Shown here piece by piece: positions 16,353-18,952 of a DNA stretch of 18,952 bases. The notes below the pieces were generated by a model, which searched no databases, was not told the origin of the DNA, and was given only the letters and a program-made list of their open reading frames with translations. Made by a program: the position numbers and the translations under genes. This stretch comes from CAYUNA01 sp047629355 (lineage in GTDB: Bacteria; Bacteroidota; Bacteroidia; Chitinophagales; Saprospiraceae): the NCBI GenBank assembly GCA_047629355.1, contig JBLHWU010000128.1, forward strand, positions 1 through 18,952. Reading direction: 5' to 3'. Position 1 is the stretch's first letter. Each line of letters begins with the position of its first letter.

Positions 16353-16374
16353 GAATGAAAAATTAAGAATGGGG
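16347..16374 (+). repeat. Heptanucleotide repeat, AATTAAG/AATGAAA type
   Basis: Units AATTAAG, AATGAAA, AATTAAG, AATGGGG follow each other with an exact seven-base step. The array begins inside the last codons of the adhesin gene and runs past its TAA stop at 16350-16352. Confidence 0.55.
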
Positions 16375-16396
16375 GAGTAGTGGTATTTGAATGACA

Positions 16397-16420
16397 AACC
16401 CCCAACCTCTAAAGGGGGAG
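16397..16420 (+). repeat. Dispersed palindrome-type repeat, copy 1 (inverted pair)
   Basis: A 24-base segment with a CCCCC...AAAGGGGG core. Its reverse complement recurs at 16529-16551 with two mismatches and one indel. C-tract/G-tract repeats of this kind are frequent between genes in Bacteroidota. It lies between the type B adhesin and the PorP/SprF gene. Confidence 0.6.
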
Positions 16421-16528
16421 CGATTCGTTCGTTATTGATGATTTTGGTAAATGAATTGATTTAGTAATTTTTTTAAAGAAAAATCAAGCAATTCAGTTAG
16501 TAAAATATTTGAAAAAATCTTGGAAGTA

Positions 16529-16551
16529 CTCCCCTTTAGGGGTCGGGGGTT
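16529..16551 (-). repeat. Dispersed palindrome-type repeat, copy 2 (inverted pair)
   Basis: Inverted partner of 16397-16420; the pair encloses 108 bp of AT-rich DNA without an open frame. It ends 21 bases before the ATG of the PorP/SprF gene, so a hairpin formed by the pair could affect readthrough or mRNA stability between the two genes. Confidence 0.6.
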
Positions 16552-16572
16552 CTCTGATTGGAAAACAAAACA

Positions 16573-17496
16573 ATGAAATTAACCTATACAATTTTAATGA
16601 CTTTTTTACCCATTTTTCTCTTCGCCCAACAGCTTCCTTACGGTAGTCACTTCAGAGAAAATCAATTCACTGCCAATCCCGCAATGACGACGGCTGGCAA
16701 CTTCATGGAAATCAACGCCGATTACCTCCAACAATGGGCAGGTTTCAACGACGCACCACGAACCATCAGCGTGACGGGGCAATTTCCGTTCGACAATATG
16801 GGCATCGGTGGTTTAATGCAATATGATAAAACGGGACCATTTCAAGCTAGTAAATTCGCGCTGACGTATGCTTATAAATTACCAATTGGCATTACTTCCA
16901 ATGACCGTTTAACTTTTGGAATTATGGGGTCAATCAGCGAATATCAAGTCAATCAAGAAGATGTAGTTGCAACGAGCCAAACGGATGTGTTTTTGCCCGT
17001 AGAGGCAAGTTCTAACATTGTTCCGAATGCAAGTTTTGGGGTATATTACACGACGAATGGCGAGGATGATTTTGATAATAATTCCTTTTATTTTGGTTTG
17101 GCAGCAAATCAATTAATTAGCGGCGATGTTCCTGCCTTTGGCGACGGCGTAGATGGAAGTTTGAAACGAAAAATACATGCGAATGCGACTGCGGGCGTAC
17201 GGATTATCAACGATGATTTGGCCTTAGAACCTTCCGTTTGGGTGAATTATGCGCAAGATAATATTTATAATTTCAATATGGCATTGCGAATGGAAAAATA
17301 TGAATCGTTTAATGCGGGCTTGATTTATTCTTCGAATCAAACATTGGGCTTACAATTGGGTATGAGTATTAAGAATGATATGCTGAAAGATGGCGTGCTG
17401 CGAGTCGGTTTATTAGGTCATTATAATATTGGTAAAACTGGGGGGTATCAAGGTTTGGGTTATGAATTTGTCATCGGCTACCGGTTTGTCAATTAA
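16573..17496 (+). CDS. PorP/SprF family type IX secretion system outer-membrane protein
   Basis: 307 residues. ATG 16573 is chosen over TTG 16558 because it starts at the signal peptide (MKLTYTILMTFLPIFLFAQQ). The mature N-terminus QLPYGSHFRENQFTANPAMT, then NADYLQQWAGFNDAPRTISV and QFPFDNMGIGGLMQYDKTGP, matches the family: an early NPA motif, then (R/Q)xQWxGFxxAPRT, then alternating amphipathic strands to a C-terminal aromatic (EFVIGYRFVN). The protein is probably an outer-membrane beta-barrel. Family members help secrete or anchor type B sorting-domain proteins, as SprF does for SprB in F. johnsoniae. Its position 220 bp after the type B adhesin makes that adhesin the likely client. Length is typical. 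Confidence 0.9.
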   Translation: MKLTYTILMTFLPIFLFAQQLPYGSHFRENQFTANPAMTTAGNFMEINADYLQQWAGFNDAPRTISVTGQFPFDNMGIGGLMQYDKTGPFQASKFALTYAYKLPIGITSNDRLTFGIMGSISEYQVNQEDVVATSQTDVFLPVEASSNIVPNASFGVYYTTNGEDDFDNNSFYFGLAANQLISGDVPAFGDGVDGSLKRKIHANATAGVRIINDDLALEPSVWVNYAQDNIYNFNMALRMEKYESFNAGLIYSSNQTLGLQLGMSIKNDMLKDGVLRVGLLGHYNIGKTGGYQGLGYEFVIGYRFVN

Positions 17497-17517
17497 AATG
17501 AGCAATGAGCAATTCCA
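17497..17517 (+). repeat. Heptanucleotide repeat, AATGAGC type
   Basis: Two perfect units AATGAGC (17497-17503 and 17504-17510) and a diverged third (AATTCCA) begin immediately after the TAA stop of the PorP/SprF gene, in the 55-bp gap to the convergent gene. Confidence 0.5.
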
Positions 17518-17551
17518 GTTAGATGAATTGCACATTGTTAATTATTTCACC

Positions 17552-17914
17552 TTACGTTGAGTAAAAAAACTGCTCTTTAACAATCTTCTCATCCTTCACT
17601 TCATACACACAGATTTCTTCAAAAGTCATTCGTCCTGATGCTTTAAAAGTAGCATCCAAAGAAGAAACCAAGCTAAAGTGATTGCCTGCAACGATTGGGT
17701 CGCCAATTTCTCCACCATGTACTTCATCTAATGTTTCGCGCCATTTTGCGCCTTTTATTTTAAAGGCTTCCATACCTTGTATTTCTCTTTCAAAAGGTAC
17801 GCCTTCTGGTTCAATACTCTTAGCATTTGTTGCATATAATTCATCATAGCAGGTTTGGTAATCTCCTTTCCTGCATAATTCTACGAGTCGATTTGCGATT
17901 TCTTGTACTGTCAT
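17552..17914 (-). CDS. SnoaL/NTF2-like family protein
   Basis: 120 residues, starting at ATG 17914 and ending in TAA at 17552. Residues 1-30 form an N-terminal helix pair (MTVQEIANRLVELCRKGDYQ, TCYDELYATNAKSIEP), followed by a curved beta sheet (GDPIVAGNHFSLVSSLDATF, MTFEEICVYEVKDEKIVKEQ, FFYST). The order, length and the closing E-x-C-V-Y-E-V-x-x-x-K-I-V-x-E-Q-F pattern fit the SnoaL-like NTF2 fold, whose members include isomerases, cyclases and non-enzymatic ligand binders. No catalytic residues can be assigned and there is no signal peptide. It faces the PorP/SprF gene tail-to-tail. A TATTTTTG box at 17983-17990 (minus strand) may drive it. Confidence 0.8.
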   Translation of the reverse strand: MTVQEIANRLVELCRKGDYQTCYDELYATNAKSIEPEGVPFEREIQGMEAFKIKGAKWRETLDEVHGGEIGDPIVAGNHFSLVSSLDATFKASGRMTFEEICVYEVKDEKIVKEQFFYST

Positions 17915-17982
17915 TTCTCTTATTTTTTGTTTGTTTTTAAAATTAATTGTGTAAATTTAATAATATTTTTCAATATTTAAAA

Positions 17983-17990
17983 CAAAAATA
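17983..17990 (-). promoter_or_regulatory. Candidate -7 box for the SnoaL-like gene
   Basis: Minus strand reads TATTTTTG, a perfect TAnnTTTG match 69 bases before ATG 17914. No TTG is found at the expected 17-23 base distance upstream, and the region is AT-rich, so chance is possible. Confidence 0.25.
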
Positions 17991-18203
17991 TTAAATGTGG
18001 TGAAAAGACATTTTCTAAACTTCTTAACAAAGCGGGCTACCTGCGGCAGCGTGGGTGGGAGTTTAACTAAAAAAAAAGGTCTAACGCTCTCACAAGAAAA
18101 GCATTAGACCTAATAAGAAATCAGCGTAAAGTCATAAAAATCAGCGCAATCAGTGTCAAAAAACATCTCGTCCTTTCCGTGCGCCGAAAACCGTCTACCG
18201 TTT
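17991..18203. other. Intergenic region with GC-rich patch, terminator and repeats
   Basis: Holds a GC-rich patch at about 18031-18060 with a small CTGC-G-GCAG palindrome, the minus-strand terminator at 18069-18110, three TCAG(C/T)G motifs at 18121, 18141 and 18150, and the seven-base repeat at 18177-18204. No gene is seen. Confidence 0.5.
18069..18110 (-). terminator. Intrinsic terminator of the PIG-L deacetylase gene
   Basis: On the minus strand an 11-bp stem (18110-18100 with 18088-18078, 11-nt loop) is followed by nine T residues (18077-18069). The one non-Watson-Crick position is a G-U wobble in minus-strand RNA but would be a C-A mismatch on the plus strand, which supports the orientation. 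It lies about 95 bases after the TAG stop at 18204-18206. Confidence 0.85.
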
Positions 18204-18204
18204 C
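18177..18204 (-). repeat. Heptanucleotide repeat, ACCGTCT type, at a gene end
   Basis: CCG occurs at 18177, 18184, 18191 and 18198, an exact seven-base step, in units CCGTGCG, CCGAAAA, CCGTCTA, CCGTTTC. Read as ACCGTCT-ACCGTTT (18190-18203) it matches the unit at 2162-2182. It abuts the stop codon of the PIG-L gene. Confidence 0.55.
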
Positions 18205-18952
18205 TATTTATTCTTACCTATCGAAATCATATTCGTAAACAACCGATACGCCCCTGGGACACCCGCTGGCAATTCTCTAAACCAAGAATAACCACTATAA
18301 ATATAATATCCTTTCCCATATTTCGCGACCAACATTCCACCATCTCGTGCAGGTTCGCCTGGGTCATTCGCTGATAAGATTGGCACAAATGCTTCATCCC
18401 ATTCATTCGCAAAATACAATCCACGTTCTTGCACCCAATTGTCAAAATCAGCGTGGGTAATTTTATTTGGATAGTTCAAAATCTCGTGATTGGGTTGCAA
18501 AAATCGAACTTCCGCTTCCTCAACTGCTACCCGTTCGCGAGAGATTTTCATTGGAAATGGCGCGATTTCTTCCATCGGAATTTTCAAACCCCAAGTTGTC
18601 TGATATTGATTGATTAAAGTACCGCCATTTTTGACATATTCCATCAATTTCGGCTGATGAAATTTCATGCGCTCATTCGTGTTATACGCTCGAATTCCGA
18701 CAATGACTGCATCATATTGCTTCAAATTTTCATCTGAAATATCCTTGTCTTTCAACAAATCTACCTGATAGCCCACTTGCTCCAAACTCTCTGGAACTTT
18801 ATCGCCCGCACCCATGATATACGCCACTTTTTCGCCTGCTTTTTTCAAATCAATTTTCACCACTTTTGACTCCGAAGGCATCGCTATAGTTTGGGTTGGA
18901 ATGTGGTCGTATTCAATCAAAATTAGCTTTTTAGTATAAGATTGATTGCCAA
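18204..18952 (-). CDS. PIG-L family deacetylase, C-terminal part (partial)
   Basis: The frame is open to the window edge, so the last 248 residues are seen and the true start is outside. The TTG at 18920 is internal: upstream codons continue the protein (GNQSYTKKLILIEYDHIPTQ). The sequence KVAYIMGAGDKVPESLEQVG, then YDAVIVGIRAYNTNERM, VKNGGTLINQYQTTWGL, PFPMKISRERVAVEEAEVRF, then WVQERGLYFANEWD and LVAKYGKGYYIYSGYSWFRE is the characteristic C-terminal glutamine-amidotransferase-like (ThuA-like) domain of large Bacteroidota proteins whose N-terminus is a LmbE/PIG-L zinc deacetylase. Those proteins are usually exported and thought to act on N-acetylated sugars. The deacetylase domain itself is not in the window, so the full-length call relies on family knowledge. 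Ends TAG, followed by the terminator. Confidence 0.85.
   Translation of the reverse strand, partial: GNQSYTKKLILIEYDHIPTQTIAMPSESKVVKIDLKKAGEKVAYIMGAGDKVPESLEQVGYQVDLLKDKDISDENLKQYDAVIVGIRAYNTNERMKFHQPKLMEYVKNGGTLINQYQTTWGLKIPMEEIAPFPMKISRERVAVEEAEVRFLQPNHEILNYPNKITHADFDNWVQERGLYFANEWDEAFVPILSANDPGEPARDGGMLVAKYGKGYYIYSGYSWFRELPAGVPGAYRLFTNMISIGKNK

Noticed and set aside
18204..18920. Complete 238-residue ThuA-like protein
   Set aside because: The apparent start is TTG, and the frame with matching family sequence continues to the window edge, so this is the end of a longer PIG-L protein.

Overview
This window looks like a chromosomal segment of a gliding or surface-attaching Bacteroidota bacterium, most likely class Saprospiria. 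The evidence is the type IX secretion system (T9SS) cargo with both type A and type B C-terminal sorting domains, a PorP/SprF-family partner, SprB repeats, Kazal and dockerin/cohesin-like modules in secreted proteins, AT-rich intergenic DNA, little Shine-Dalgarno signal, and TAnnTTTG-type -7 boxes. No plasmid, phage, CRISPR, rRNA or tRNA signal was seen. Species cannot be named from the sequence.

Layout. 1-311 (-): N-terminus of an S41 C-terminal processing protease, cut by the window edge. 312-1416: a 1.1 kb AT-rich gene-free stretch holding nested inverted repeats (748-1060, with an inner 817-978 element flanked by AATAA direct repeats) and a compact interleaved inverted-repeat structure (1113-1166). 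1417-1881 (+): Lrp/AsnC-type regulator. 2003-2989 (+): exported protein with two CARDB-like Ig-fold domains. 3092-4510 (-): helical protein of unknown function. 4780-13989 (+): a giant 3069-residue T9SS adhesin. 14063-14413 (+): small unknown, possibly immunity-like protein. 14445-16352 (+): a second, smaller T9SS adhesin with a type B sorting domain. 16573-17496 (+): PorP/SprF-family outer-membrane protein. 17552-17914 (-): SnoaL/NTF2-like protein. 18204-18952 (-): C-terminal part of a PIG-L family deacetylase, cut by the window edge.

How the genes fit together. The core, 4.7-17.5 kb, is a cell-surface adhesin locus. The giant protein carries dockerin-like calcium loops, a cohesin-like domain, four Kazal-type protease-inhibitor domains, two PPC-like domains, 21 SprB-type repeats, a PKD domain, further cohesin/dockerin-like modules and a type A sorting domain. 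The next adhesin has a cohesin-like N-terminus, SprB-type and Ig-like repeats and a type B sorting domain, and is followed by a PorP/SprF protein, the class of partner that type B cargo normally needs. The dockerin-like and cohesin-like modules make a non-covalent surface complex possible, but this is inference. A good promoter (TTG-N20-TACCTTTG) fixes the giant gene's start at ATG 4780.

The strongest structure not explained by genes is a set of seven-base-periodic degenerate repeats (units of the types GTTACGA/GTTGTGA, ACCGTCT and AATTAAG/AATGAGC). They recur at gene boundaries along the window, once inside a coding region and once overlapping a promoter.
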